DNA of 64,000 nucleotides, taken from assembly GCA_007258455.2 (NCBI GenBank), contig VDFB02193867.1, positions 529,824,863-529,888,862 on the forward strand, read 5' to 3'. How positions within the stretch are numbered: position 1 is the first letter of the stretch; each line of letters starts with the position of its first letter. The notes under the pieces are model-generated. The model saw only the letters and a list, made by a program, of their open reading frames with translations, was not told where the DNA came from and ran no database searches. The position numbers were made by a program, and so were the translations under genes. Shown piece by piece: positions 45,570 to 57,795 of the stretch. This DNA comes from Sequoia sempervirens. Taxonomy: Eukaryota > Streptophyta > Pinopsida > Cupressales > Cupressaceae.

Positions 45570-48500
45570 GATTGTCTTGGAGCATGTGCATTAAAAATGA
45601 CCAAAGTGAAAAAGGGAAACAATATTTGAAGGGGTATTACTCAGAAACTGTGACACTTATAAAATTTACATACGAGCCTATGAGATCACATTGGGCTCCT
45701 CTACAAAAACCTCTCTTATTTTTTGCTATCTCAGAGTGGTTTTCCCATGGCGGTGGATTTTCACTTGATGGAAAAAGTGTCAAATACAAGCAGTGCAAAG
45801 TTGCAAAGTGGTACAACTTTCATTCTGCAACTCGTGTGACCAAATGGACTATTCCAATGCATCTAAATAAGTATTTTTACACTAGACATGGTCCTCTTTT
45901 GCACCCAAACATGTGGAATCGCTCTGAGCTACATTCAACTAGATCGATCCCTTAAGAGTCCAAAGTGCAAAATGGTTACAAACTTCAGCATGTTGTTACT
46001 CATATATCGCGATGGTCAGAAACTTCTCATCTATTCCTACAAGATTGTGTTGAGCCCCTCTACAAAATGGTATGTGCAAGATAATCATGGAAAAAAAAAG
46101 CCCTTAAATGGCAAAAAATTTAGAAAAATCAGAGTTAGGAAACTTGACGTAAAAATTTGAATAAGTTATCTATATTATTTCAAAAATAAGTAAGAACCTA
46201 ATTTGTAGCAAATTGAATGTAGTTTCGAAACTACTAAATTTGTTTAAAAAAACAAATATATATTTGGTGAAAATTTGAAATTTTAATGCAATAGTACTTA
46301 AATTTCAGGGAAAAAATAAGAAGTAGGTGTTTTTCTGACCACCCTAACCACAATAAAATGATAATATTTTTTTATAAGATTTTAGATATAAATAGAGGAC
46401 TCATGTCTCAATCTGATGCATATTTGTTTGTTATTTATTTCCAAGTAAATAATTAATTATGATTTTTTTTATTACAAATTTTAAAAAATATAAAAACTTG
46501 TATGTCTAACCACCTTAACTTGGTCAAAACTTCATGGAATTCATTTTTTCTTTTTTTAATCCTATAGTATGTGAAGCATAGAATGTGACACATGTTTTGG
46601 AGTCAAAAAGTGTGATACCATTTTAAGGCTATAGATTTTTTTCAATAAGCCTATCAATGAGGACTTTCATCATAATTTGAATAGAAAATGAATAATAATT
46701 ACTTATTAAATTCAAAGTAAAGCATAATTTATATTGGTTGAAAGTTGAGAATCTCGTTTAAAAACCCTTTTCGTTTTATCAATTTTGGGTAAGAAAAAAT
46801 TCGTCAGCCACATACCCATCATATTGCCACTTTTTGGCCCATCATGATCCTACACATACCCAAAATACTTTCTTGGTCTTTTCTATCTCAGAGTTTTTTT
46901 CCCATGGCGGTAGATTTTCACTTGATGGAAAAAGTGTCAAATGCAAATAGTGCAAAGTTGCAAACTGGTGTAACTTTTGTTCTGCAACTCATGTGACCAA
47001 ACAAACTATTCCAAAATTTTTGAATAGGTATGTTTAAGCTAGGCATGGTCCTCTTTTGCACCCAAACAAGCGAAATTGCTCTGATCTACATTCAACCAGA
47101 TCGATCCCTTAAGAGTCCAAAGTGCAAAATGACAACAAAATTTAGCATGTTGTTACTCAAATACAGTGACACTTAAAAATTATCATATGATCCTACAAGA
47201 TTACATTGATCCCCTCTATAAAAACCTCTCTCGATTTTTGCTATCTTGTAGTGGTTCTCCCGTGGTGGCAAATTTTCACTTGATAGAAAAAGTGTCAAAT
47301 AGAAGTAGTTCAAAGTTGCAAAGTAGTGCAACTTTCTTTCTGCAACTCATGTGACCAAATGATTTGTTCCAACACATCTAAATATGTGTGTTTCTGCTCG
47401 GCATGGTCCTCTTTCACACCCAAACACGTGGAATCACTTTGAGCTACATTCAACCAGATCGATCCCTTAAGAGTCCAAAGTGCGAAATGGCTACAAATTT
47501 CAGCATGTTGTTACTCATATACTGTGATGCTTAGAAAATTCTTGTCTGATAATCATGTTGGGCCCCTCCACAAAAAAATCTCTCATTTTTTGCTATCTTG
47601 GAGTGGTTTTCCTATGGCAGCAGATTTTCACTTGATCGAAAATGTGTCAAATGCAAGTAGTGCAAAGTTGCAAAGTGGTGCAACTTTTGTTCTATAGCTC
47701 GTGTGACCAAATAGACTGTTCCAACATGTTTTAATAGGTATTTTTATGTTAGGAATGGTCCTCTTTCACACCCAAACATGCGGAATCACTCCAAGCTATG
47801 TTCAACCATATTGATCCCTTATGAGTGCAAAGTGCAAAATGGCTACAAATTTCATCATGTTGTTACTCGGATACCATGATGCTGAGAAATTTTTCATCTA
47901 ATCCTATAGGATCTTGTTGGGCCCTTCTACAAAAACCTCTCTAGGTTTTGGCTATCTTAGAGTGGTTTTCTTGTGGTGGTGGATTTTCACTTGATAGAAA
48001 AAGTGTCAAATGCAAGCAGTGCAAAGTTGCAAAGTGGTGTAACTTTTGGTCTACAAATCATGTGATGAAATAGAATATTCCAATGCATCCAAATAGGTAT
48101 TTTTATGCTATTAATGGTCCTATTTTTCACCCAAGCATGTGAAATTTCTCATAGCTATGTTCAACCAGATCGATCTCTTAAGAATCCAAAGTGAAAAATG
48201 GCTACAAACTTCAACATATTGTTACTCGAATACAGTGATACTTAGAAACTTATCATATGATTCTATAGGATTGCATTGTACCCATCTAGAAAAACCTCTC
48301 TTTATTTTTTCTATCTCATAGTTGTTTTCGCATGGTGGTGATTTTCACTTGATGAAAAAAGTGTCAAATGCAAGGAATGCAAAGTGGTGAAACTTTCGTT
48401 CTATAACTTGTGTGACCAAAGAGATTATTCCAACACATCCAAATATGTATTTTTACACTATGAATGGTCCTCTTTCATACCCAAACATGCAGAATCACTC

Positions 48501-49250
48501 TAAGCTACATTCAACTGGATCGAACCCTTAAGAGTCCAAAGTGCAAAATGGCTGCAAACTTCAACATGTTGTTTCTCGGATGCCATGATGCTTAGAAAAT
48601 TCTCATTTTATTCTAAAAGATAGTGTTGGGCCCCTCTACAAAAATCTCTCTCGATTTTTTCTATCTCAGAGTGGTTTTCCTGTGGTGGTGGATTTTCACA
48701 TGATAAAAAAAGTGTCAAATGCAAGCAGTGCAAAGTTGCAAAGTGGTGCAACTTTCATTTTGCAACTTGTGTGACCAAAGAAAATATTCCAATGCATTCA
48801 AATAGGTATGTTTATGGTAGGCATGGTCCTATTTTGAGCCTAAAAATGCAGAATCACTCTGAGCTACGCTCAACTGGATTGATCCCTTAAGGGTCCAAAG
48901 TGAAAAAGGGAAACATACTTTGATGGGCTATTACTCAAAAACCGTGATGCTTATGAACTCTCTGTCTAAACCTATGGGATCATGTTGGGCCCCTCTACAA
49001 TAACCTCTCCTAGTTTTTCTTATCTTAGAGTTATTTTCCTATGGTGTCCAATTTTCACTTGATGGAAAAAGTGTCAAATGGAAGCAGTGTAAAGTTGCAA
49101 AGTGGTGCAAATTTCGTTTAGAAATTTGTGCGACAAAAAAAAATGCTCCAATGTGTCCCCATAGGTATTTTTACGCTAGAAATGGTCATCTTTCACACCC
49201 AAACACATAGAATTGCTCCAAGCTACGTTCAGCTGGCTTGATCCCTTATG
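45570..49250. repeat. Tandem array, about eight copies of a ~355-bp unit
   Basis: A landmark (GAGTCCAAAGTG or a variant) recurs at about 45598, 45956, 47113, 47471, 47823, 48182, 48532 and 48891; spacing is 350-360 bp once the 788 bases of copy D are removed. Each unit also has GGGCCCCTCTACAAAAACCT, a TTTTCACTTGATGGAAAAAG block and CAAAGTTGCAAAGTGGTGCA. Units differ by many substitutions, so the array is old. Open frames within it (for example 45572-45955) break in other units, so it is not a repeated gene. The array may extend into the gap. Confidence 0.88.
46078..46861 (+). mobile_element. Terminal-inverted-repeat transposon, copy D (784 bp)
   Basis: Left end TGGTATGTGCAAGATAATCA, right end ...TGATCCTACACATACCC. 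Flanked by the 4-bp duplication AAAA (46074-46077, 46862-46865). It interrupts one unit of the ~355-bp tandem array. No coding capacity. Confidence 0.9.
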
Positions 49251-51560
49251 ATGGCATGCAAAACAATGGACAAGAGAGAAATACACACGATGGTTGAGAA
49301 GTCTGAATATTCCACACAAAAATTTTATGATCATTATTGTAGAGCACCTTGTTCCTTGATTTGATGAAGAAGGTCTAGTTGAATGTTTTTAGTCGTTATA
49401 ATGTCAAATAAGGCCATGATAAGCCATTTTGTAATCTTTCTTTTAGTTTTGAGTTGGTGTGGGGTCATTTGAGTCAATTATGTAAGTACGAATAATAAAA
49501 TAGCATTGGTAATGGAATTGGAAGAGATTATTAATGCTTCCCTTATTCAAAATTCAAAATTTAGGCCTTAAAAGAAAGGCTAGATGAGGTGAAAAGAAGA
49601 AATTTCTTGAGAATAAGTTAGAATAGATTGGAAATAGGGTGAGGTTGTGGAGTTTGATGTGTTCAAATGGTCTGCAAGGAAAAGAAAGGTCATAATTATG
49701 TTATGGCATGATGCCCTCATTGGGAATAGAGGGGTTTTGAATGGAATAGAGAGGTTTGAGGAAGTAAAAGTGGGTAAAGTAAAGGAGAAACATAATTTTC
49801 CAGTCAATTAAGTTTGTGTAGGTAGAATGAAGAGTTTTGGAAGAGGTTTTGAGTTTGTATGATGTATGGATATGGGGTTTTCAATAAACCCTAGTGAAAT
49901 TTGAGAAAAGTGAGGGTTTAAAGGATAGTGGGGTTAGAGGGCCAATCACACCCTAAAAATTATGGATTTTGTGGATTTGCAAACTGGAAAATGTTGCCCA
50001 ATGGTGTTTTACAATTGGAAGAGTGATTAAGAGTGTGTTGCTTTATTAAATAGACCTATTCAGGGGTCTAGGACAATGTTGAGTCCATTTACTATTTTTA
50101 TTATAAATTATAACTTGCTTTCTCCCAAGACCATTTGTATACAAGAAATAGTATTGAAAAAAATTGACATATAAATCTTTCAACGTGTTTATATGGTGAC
50201 GTATCAAGAACATAACAATTCATTTTTCACTATCAGGATTATGTCGTGAAAATGTTTAAAGACTATTGAAGATAAATGTTTTTATGATAATGTGTCAAGA
50301 AGTTAACTACTTCATCTACTCTGAATATTATGTTTTGCAAGTGTTGTGAAGATTATGTATACTTTTCTTAATTGAGTAGTTCCAATCAAAGGATTAAATA
50401 TATTGGAATCTTTTTATGAATCATTTCATGGAATACCAATTGAAAATGTGTTTTTTTCTTTTAGAGAATTTTTTTTTAGCATCAATCAATTAATATTCAA
50501 GAAAAACCATGAAGGACAACAATGATCAATGCTAGGGCTAACCAATTAATAAGTATACACGTGAAGAAGTCAAGCATGTACATGTGAATAAGGGAAGCAC
50601 AAGTACTCAAAAACATGTAAGCATTGAAGTATACACATGAATACACGTAACTCATATCTATTGAACCATCAATTCAAAATGCAAATATGGACACCATCGA
50701 TAAAAAATATTTGTATTAACTAAATAGCCATGTAGGCATACATCAATATATGTCGATATAAGTATGAAATATAGGTACAAAATAGCCATATAGGCTTATG
50801 AAAATGCCATATAGGCATACAATGTCAAATATATCCAATAAAAAATATGTACAAAACTGCCATGTAGGCATATAAAAAAGGGCTCTAGAATTAAAAGTCA
50901 TTGCTATGCATGCTCTAGAAATAAATTATTTCCCTTTTCTTGTCGATTGAATGGAAATAGTTATGTCACTCATTTGTGTTACGCTCAAGGAGTCCTTCTA
51001 CTACTCCTCCTAATGTTTAGTTCATGGTTAATTTTTTAACTGTTATAGTAAGAAGTAAAGACATTAATATATAGAAATTACATTATAAAAAATGATATAT
51101 TTAACAAAATAATCACTTACCACCATCTCATGATCACTCTCCATGAGGGAAATATTCACACACCCATGTTGATGAGTTCTCAAGCCCTATATAAACCATC
51201 CAAATAGAAATTAAACTACAAATCAATAATGGTTTGATTTTTCACTAACTAACATCTATAACAATGAATGTAAATTGAAATTTACTAGTTTTCCTCATAC
51301 CTCCCCTGTCAGAGCCATCGAGGATTGTATAGCAGATGAAACATTGATCTCCATTTCCCTCGTCACATTCAAAGGTGTTTTGACTTGCAACATCTAAAAA
51401 TAAAACAACAATAATTTCAATCACAAAAACTAAAATAGCGATCCACATCATGACTTATAATGTATGAGATAATGAATTAAAATTTTGAGTACTTATTAAA
51501 CTATATATTTCTGATTATCATGCTTACTATTTTCTGTATCCATGTATCTTGTTTGAAAGG
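49251..51560. other. Spacer; short dispersed repeats only
   Basis: No gene seen. Between 50727 and 50872 a short palindrome-like word, GCCAT(G/A)TAGGC(A/T)TA, occurs four times (50728, 50784, 50806, 50859). Around 50560-50650 ACACGTGAA-type words recur. The remainder is featureless. Confidence 0.45.
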
Positions 51561-51570
51561 ATGTTTTTAT

Positions 51571-51733
51571 AGGCTTTTATCCATAGTAGCAAGCCAGTGA
51601 ACCATTTGATCAAATGCTTTTGTAGACATGTACAATAACTATGGTGGCATAGAGAAGGTAGTGAACTATTTGAAAAAATGCCTCAAAGAAATGAGGTCTC
51701 ATGGTGATGGAATTCCACTACAAAAATATATAC
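51571..51733. repeat. Foldback repeat 1, left arm (split by E3)
   Basis: Runs AGGCTTTTATCCATAGTAGC through GAGGTCTCATGGTGATGG. The matching reverse-complement arm is 57414-57540 (CCATCACCATGAGACC onward). E3 inserted close to the centre of the palindrome. Confidence 0.7.
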
Positions 51734-51738
51734 ATCAT

Positions 51739-52878
51739 TGTTGGCATATGGATTGGGAATATTATTGGAATATGGATTCTAATGTTTTCATTGATGGCAA
51801 CTAAAGTCATTATCCCATTTTGCAAATCAAAATTTATTCATACTAGTAGGAAAAGTAGAGAACAATGTTCTACTAGCAAAAAGAAGAAAAAATAGGGTAT
51901 CTGGTCAATTAGTTGATCTATATGCTTCATCGGATCATCATTTTTTGTTGTGGATCACCAGGATAGTTTTCTAAGCATATACATTACCTCATTGGTAATT
52001 TTTGTGATGTTTCATAAGTCAGTGTATGAGCTTGGAGATCCAACTAGATGTTTTTTTGTTTATTTCCTCATTGTGGTTGACCTAGTGAATGTCGCATGTC
52101 GCGAATGTATAAGGAGTAATTTATTAATTGTTTCTTGTGTTGGTTATTTTTTTTGGGTTGTACCTATAGTCTAGCTAACTTGTGTGGGTGTGCATTAAAT
52201 ATTGCTCATGATTTGAACTGACATATGGAGAATATTTCATATTTTATTGAAGCCAATTTAGAGAAATTGAAATTTTGGTAGCAAGTATATATATGAGATC
52301 ATTAATTCATTTTGAAGTGTGAAGATGTGTGAATGTGTGAAAAAGAGTAGAGCAGATGTATGTGCAAATATCAAAAGGGTGATTAAGCAAGTTATGCACA
52401 ATTTCACTTGTGCATTAAGATTTTTTGGAAGCAAGTTAGAGCAGAGTAGAGTAAAGTCTAGAAGGAGTCAACAAGTCAAGAATCTAATAAATGAGCTTAA
52501 CCAAAAAATGTAATTTGGCATATGTAGATGCTATCCTTTTATTTCAACCTTTTATTGTAATCAAAAACATTTTGTAAGGCAGTGAGCCTTCCTTATTTTG
52601 AGTAGTGAGCTCTAGGTAGTGTTCCTGAATGCATGTGCATTCCCTTTTCTTCATACTTTTAATAGAGTATAAATTGTGGATTAATATCCATAGTGCTTTT
52701 TCCCCTAATAGGGTTTCCACGTAAAAATATTGGTGTTATGGTGCTTTGATTATCTTGTTCATGTGATTGCATCTTTATTTTTGGTTATGTGTTGTAAATG
52801 GTTTATGATCAGAATTAAAGTTTAAATATTGTTGAACACTAATTCAACCCCCCCTCTTAGTGTTCCCCGAGTCCAACA
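51739..52878 (+). repeat. E3 5' LTR
   Basis: 1140 bp. Compared with the 3' LTR it has ~28 extra bases near its start, where GGAATATGGATT-like words are duplicated. AGTGAG boxes at 52581 and 52604 and TATAAATT at 52678 suggest the promoter. GGGTTTCCACGTAAAAAT near 52710 is the copia-type LTR motif. Confidence 0.85.
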
Positions 52879-52880
52879 AT

Positions 52881-52892
52881 TGGTATCAAAGC
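52881..52892 (+). other. E3 primer-binding site (initiator Met tRNA)
   Basis: TGGTATCAAAGC, two bases after the LTR, one mismatch from TGGTATCAGAGC. Confidence 0.88.
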
Positions 52893-52941
52893 AAGGTTCC
52901 TCTATAAAATTTTAATAGCTTGAGGTGGATCTTGAATTTTA

Positions 52942-54083
52942 ATGGACTCTGGTGGCCTTCAATAACAACTTATGGTGGCACTTGATGATCTTGACCAATC
53001 TAAAGTGAAAGTCATGGAATTAAAAGAAAATCTTGTGGATGCCAAAAAATTAATTCAATCATTGAAGGATAAAATAAATGAGTCAAGAGAAAAGAGAAAA
53101 GAACTTTGTGATTAGTTGAAGTAGAAAGAAAATAAAATATTTGAAGATGTTCACCTGAATCATACCCTAAAAGAGATAACTAAAGAGTGTGAAAAACTTG
53201 CTAGGGACAATACTACTCTGAAGCCTAAGATGGAATATGTGCCAATGAAGCTAACTTAGGAGATTGAAGAAAGGAAGAAGAATGAGGAGAATCTAGCTTA
53301 TTCTTTAAAAGAAAATTCAGAAGAATGCAACAGAGTAAATACTAGACTCATTCAGCTAGAGATTGAACTGCAACAATCTAGAAATGATGAACAAGAGCTT
53401 GAAAGACAAATAGTTATTCTCAAAGATGAACTCACTACTGCAAATAAATACAATGAGAAATTTAGGATCAGTTCTACTAAGCTTAATGAGCTAACTAAAG
53501 GATAGAAGGATGCAAATGTTAAGCGAGGTATTAGCTATGAGAAAGGAGAAAGATCTAGATCTAAATACAAGGATTCTAGAAAAAGAATGGTTACTATTTT
53601 TCTTGCAATAAATTTGGTCATATGGCTTCATAGTGTAGAAGTAAAATAAATTCAAGTAGTTCATCATTTCCCAATTAGTGTTTTAGTTGCAAAAAGTTTT
53701 GTCATAAGTCAATTGAGTGTAAAAGTATGTTTTTCCATGTAAGAAATGTTAAATGCTACACTTATGGAAGAATTGGGCATGTTTCTAATCAATGCAGGTC
53801 AAAGGGAGATCAATGGAATGAATGGTATAGACAAAGAAATCTGGTGTCTTACAATTGCAATAGATTTGGTCACACTGTAAAATTTTGGAAGAACAAAAAC
53901 ATAGATAAAAGAGGTCTGGTATACAGAGGAATAATTTCATAGAAAGATGAAAAAGGAAAGGGAAAAGTGATTTTGGAAGAGATAAGAGATTAGATGAAGA
54001 AAAAATGGGTAAAGAAGAGTGAATCTGATGAAGGAAATAACCCCATATCAGAAGTAGTCTCTAGTGATTCCTCCAAAAATTGA
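52942..54083 (+). pseudogene. E3 ORF1: coiled coil plus four CCHC zinc knuckles
   Basis: ATG at 52942, 63 bases after the LTR. About 220 codons of heptad-rich Glu/Lys/Leu sequence follow (for example VKVMELKENLVDAKKLIQSL). One frame change near 53590 leads into four knuckles: YFSCNKFGHMAS.C, CFSCKKFCHKSIEC, CYTYGRIGHVSNQC and YNCNRFGHTVKFW. Each is recognisable but missing at least one ligand or conserved position. The frame ends at TGA 54081-54083. Before that, eight TAG, one TAA and no TGA interrupt it. Likely a Gag-like RNA-binding protein without a recognisable capsid domain. Confidence 0.72.
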
Positions 54084-54480
54084 TCTCAAGCCATTGGCCT
54101 AGGGGCAGTATTTGAAGAAAAATCCTTAGTTCCCCTATTTGTAGTTGGCACCAGAATGTAGGAAATTTTTAGTAGTTGTGTCATCAATCTTCAAATTTAT
54201 CCATGATCATTTGTGCAAGAATTCAAGATCTAGAAGGTCTATAGATGAATCCTTCTCTTGTTGTGTGAGAAAACAAGGTAACCGAAACTCCTAGGGAAAA
54301 AATTTTAATGTGGAAAAAAGGTTAGGTGCACGAAGTTATAAAAGGGTATTTGTCACCTTGAATTAAAGAAGGAGAGCCTCTACAACAGAATTTTGAAGGA
54401 GCCAAGTAAATTTGGCAGCGAATTCATCAGGTGTTTTTGATCACTTGTTGAATTCCTAATTTTGTGTTTGGAAGAAAAAC

Positions 54481-55864
54481 TTGTTCGGTATAGAAAGAAA
54501 AATGAAGCAAATCAAAGGAATTGTGAATTTGGATGAATATAGTAGTAGGAAGATCAGAAATGTAAGAAATATGTTGTCGATCAATGAATTGAAGTGGCTT
54601 GAAGGTGTGAAACATAGAAGTTTGGAAATTTGGAATAATTTTCCTTATTCTGATAATGCAGAAGTTGTTAGGTTTATCTTGAACAAATTAAATGAGGACA
54701 CTCTCGCTCTAGATAAAACCTATCTCATTTCAAAAGAGGTGATAAAAAATTTAACTATATTATGCAATGTTGGGGATATTCCAAAAAATAAGTCAATTCA
54801 GAACATTGAAGTCAAAACACTAACCAGAGTAGCAGGAGATCAAAGGGCTCTGATAATTTCAACAATCAAAGATCTAATAACAAGGTACATTGCACATGGG
54901 ATTTCATTCAAAATTTCCTTTAGAAGGAAGAAAGGTGCAACCTTGGTAGGCCCATTTTACATCTCTCATAAAATGATAATGGACGACCAAGACTTTGACC
55001 TGTGCAGTTTGCTAAAAGAACAAATGATGGAGAATGTGTAATTAACAAAGAATGTAGATTACCCCTTCAGGTTTGGTGCTTAGGTCATATGTATCATGAT
55101 GTATTTTCTGAATTGCTTTCCTTAGAATGATAATGTGGTATGGAAGGAAAGTGAACTGGTTTGTAAGGAATTTTTTGAACATTCTAATACTCTAGAAAAT
55201 TGTGAGCAAGAATATGCAAATTTCTTTATAGAATTGTTGGGAAAGTTTGGTGTAGTTAGCATTTCCATTCTAGTAAAAGCACTTGAAGTTGGATCATCTT
55301 CTGGTAAGATGGAGAGGAAGAATAAAAGGGCTCTAGAATTTGTTGATGACACTCCTCCAACACACAAGTCTCCTAAACTTGAAGGAAAACACAAAGAATA
55401 GGTAATTGTGGATATACCATATGAAGATTCTAATGAGTTTACAAAATGTGCATAGAGAAGAAATGATTGAATGTATCAGGGAGGCTATGGCCTCTAGGCT
55501 TCAAGATAGGAAAGAGGAAGAAATAATTGTAAATTTGAAGGAGCACTTCAGGCTATCCCTGACCAAATTGAAAAATAAAATGAATGTGTTGAGGCAATGC
55601 ATTGACTCAACAAATAACATCTATAATTATTGTCTTTTTTGGCCTCATGTTATTGGTAGATACAAGGACAAGCTGGAGCAGATTGAAAGTGAGTTGAACA
55701 AAATTGGTCAATATTATAACATGGTTTAGGACTAGGACTGTGCAATCAAGAAAAGGATTCAGGAGTTGTAGACTGAGCATGCAAAATTTCAATTTTCTAG
55801 AAACACTCTTATGGCCATTTTTTGGAAAGTTAAGGATTTAATTGAAGTAGATTGGAGCAGCTAA
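54481..55864 (+). pseudogene. E3 ORF2: conserved unknown domain plus charged helical tail
   Basis: 54481-55041 is open for 186 codons, the longest intact copy of the domain shared with E1 and E2. Motifs in order: IWNNFPYS, LISKEVIKNLTILC, GDQRALIIST, ISFKISFRRKKGATLVGPFY and FDLCSLLKEQ. After stops at about 55039 (TAA) and two TAG, the same frame resumes (55135-55401) with NKRALEFVDDTPP and a Lys-rich patch; a frame change leads to helical sequence at 55406-55729 (YKDKLEQIESELNKIGQYY). I do not recognise the domain. Where autonomous copia elements carry pol, this group carries this ORF. Predicted content: alpha/beta domain, basic patch, coiled coil. Confidence 0.6.
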
Positions 55865-56283
55865 TTGAAGTTCCGAGGAAAGGATAAAGTTAGAAGGTGA
55901 TAACAATTCTGGGATCCCTCATCTAGATCATCAACCGAACATCAAAAAACAACAGCTTGATCATAATCATTGGGATTGTAGTAGATGCTTGGAAGAAATT
56001 TATTCTAGAAATGAAAGATAAGTAAAAAATAATTTTCTAACTTGTGCAGTAGTTGTAATTCTTCAAATTTTGATCCTATTTCTAATTAGCAAAGGGGGAG
56101 AGAGAAATCAATCAAAATTTGTCATTGATGTCAAAGGGGGAGAGAATGTTGTGAAAAATTCCTAGAAATTTTAAGGGGGAGCAATGTTTTGAAAGAAAGT
56201 TGTGTTTTGAAAGCTTTGAAATTTTGACAGTGTATCTCTAGTTTTGACACTTAGTCATTTTTCACTAAGTATTGCCATCAATG

Positions 56284-56297
56284 CCAAAGGGTCAGAT
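56284..56297 (+). other. E3 polypurine tract (degraded)
   Basis: CCAAAGGGTCAGAT directly before the 3' LTR. A better run, AAAGGGGGAGAG, occurs twice upstream (56092-56103 and 56143-56154), the latter after TTGATGTC as in E1. Confidence 0.55.
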
Positions 56298-57408
56298 TGT
56301 TAGAACATGGCTTCTAGTGTTGTCATTGATGGAAACTTAAGTCATTATCCTTGTCCATAGATCAAAATTTATTCATACCAGTAGGAAAAGTAGAGAACAA
56401 TGTTCTACCGATAGAAAATAGAAAGAACAAGGTATCCTGTCAGTTAGTTGATCTATATGCTTCACCAAATCATAATTTTTTGTTTTCAATCCCCACGATA
56501 GTTTTCTAAGCATATACGTTACCTTATTGGTAAGGTTTGTGATGTCCAAATTGGTGTACGATCTTGGAGATTCAACTGGATGTTTTTCTGTTTATTTCCT
56601 CATTGCGGCCAACCTAGTGAATGTCGCATGCCACAGATGTATAAGGAATAATTGATTAATTTTTTCTTGTGTTGGTTATTTTGTTTTTGGTTGTAGCTAT
56701 AGTCTAGCTAACTTGTGTGGGTGTGCATCAAATATTTCTCATGATGTGAGCTGACATGTGAAGAATATTTTATATTTTGTTGAAGCTGACTTGGAGTAAT
56801 TGAATTTTTTGTATTGAGTATATATATGAGATTGGTAATTCATTTTGAAGTGTGAAGGTGTGTGAGTGTGTGAACAGAGCAGAGAAGATGTATGTACAAA
56901 TATTAGAAGGGTGATTGAGCGAGTTATGCATAGTTTCACTTGTGCATTAATATTTTGTGGAAGCGAGTTAGAGCAGAGTAGAGTAAAGTCTAGAAGGAGT
57001 TGGTAGGTCCAAAATCTGATAAATGAGCTTAATTGAAACTATATTTTTGCATATGTAGATGCTATCCTTTCAGTTCAACCTTTTGTTGTAATCACAAAAA
57101 TTTTGTAAGGTAGTGAGCCTTCCTTATTTTGAGCAGCGAGCTCTAGGTAGTGTGCCTAAATGCATGCACATTCCCTTCATACTTTTAACAGAGTATAAAT
57201 TGTGTATTAATCTCCACCGTGGTTTTTCCCCTAACAAGGTTTCCACATAAAAATATTGGTGTTATGGTGCTTTGATTATATTGTTCATGTGATTGCATCT
57301 TTATTTTTGTTTATGTGTTGTAAATGGTTTATGATCATAATTAAATTTTAAATCTTGTTGAACACTGATTCACCCCCCCCCCCTTCTCAGTGTTTATTGA
57401 GTCCAATA
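56298..57408 (+). repeat. E3 3' LTR
   Basis: 1111 bp. Ends CCAATA (CCAACA in the 5' copy). It carries the TATAAAT box (57194-57200) and TCCACATAAAAAT motif. Confidence 0.85.
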
Positions 57409-57413
57409 GTCAT

Positions 57414-57540
57414 GGCATTCCATCACCATGAGACCACATTTCTTTCATGCATTTTTTCAGAAAGCTCATTTCCTTCTCTATGGTATTATTGCTTACTATT
57501 ATTCTTTGATAGATACTTTTGCAAGCATCCATAGTTTGTT
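57414..57540. repeat. Foldback repeat 1, right arm
   Basis: Begins right after the E3 target duplication. Reverse complement of the arm at 51571-51733 (ATTCCATCACCATGAGACC and onward, with substitutions). Confidence 0.7.
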
Positions 57541-57556
57541 AAAAATCACCTATTTT

Positions 57557-57795
57557 AGGCTTTTAGCCATAGTAGGAAGGAAGTGAGTAGTTTGATAAAA
57601 TACTTTGGTACACTTGTATGGAAAATTTGGTATCTTAGAAAAGGTGCTGAGTTGTTTGAATAAATGTGGTCTCATGGTGATGGAATGGAAGACCACATTT
57701 CTTTGAGGAATTTTTTCAAACTACTAACTACCTTGTCTATGCTATTGCCTACTATTATGCTTTGATAGATTTTTTCCAAGCATCCATAGTTTGTC
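57557..57795. repeat. Foldback repeat 2
   Basis: The arms meet at AAATGTGGTCT (57662-57672) and AGACCACATTT (57690-57700), a perfect 11-bp inverted pair. The left arm matches 51571-51715 (AGGCTTTTAGCCATAGTAGG). The right arm ends CATCCATAGTTTGTC. Same family as foldback repeats 1 and 3. Confidence 0.72.

Larger units (their letters stand above)
51739..57408 (+). mobile_element. E3: copia-like non-autonomous LTR element
   Basis: 5670 bp. LTRs 51739-52878 and 56298-57408; starts TGTTGGCAT and TGTTAGAAC, ends CCAACA and CCAATA. The target duplication is atcat / gtcat (51734-51738, 57409-57413), one mismatch. It has a primer-binding site, ORF1 (coiled coil plus four zinc knuckles), ORF2 (shared domain plus charged tail) and a polypurine tract. 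No integrase or reverse transcriptase. It differs in LTR sequence from E1 and E2 but shares the protein plan, so it is a separate family of the same group. Confidence 0.88.

Noticed and set aside
45572..45955. 127-codon frame in the tandem array
   Set aside because: The same frame has stops in the other units of the array, so it is not a conserved repeated coding unit.
45598..49250. CRISPR-like or bacterial repeat array
   Set aside because: Units are ~355 bp, diverged and without spacer structure; the context is clearly plant nuclear DNA.
11046..57408. Full autonomous copia elements
   Set aside because: I looked for integrase, YVDD-type reverse transcriptase and RNase H motifs in the E1, E2 and E3 interiors and found none; the interior lengths are taken up by ORF1 and ORF2.
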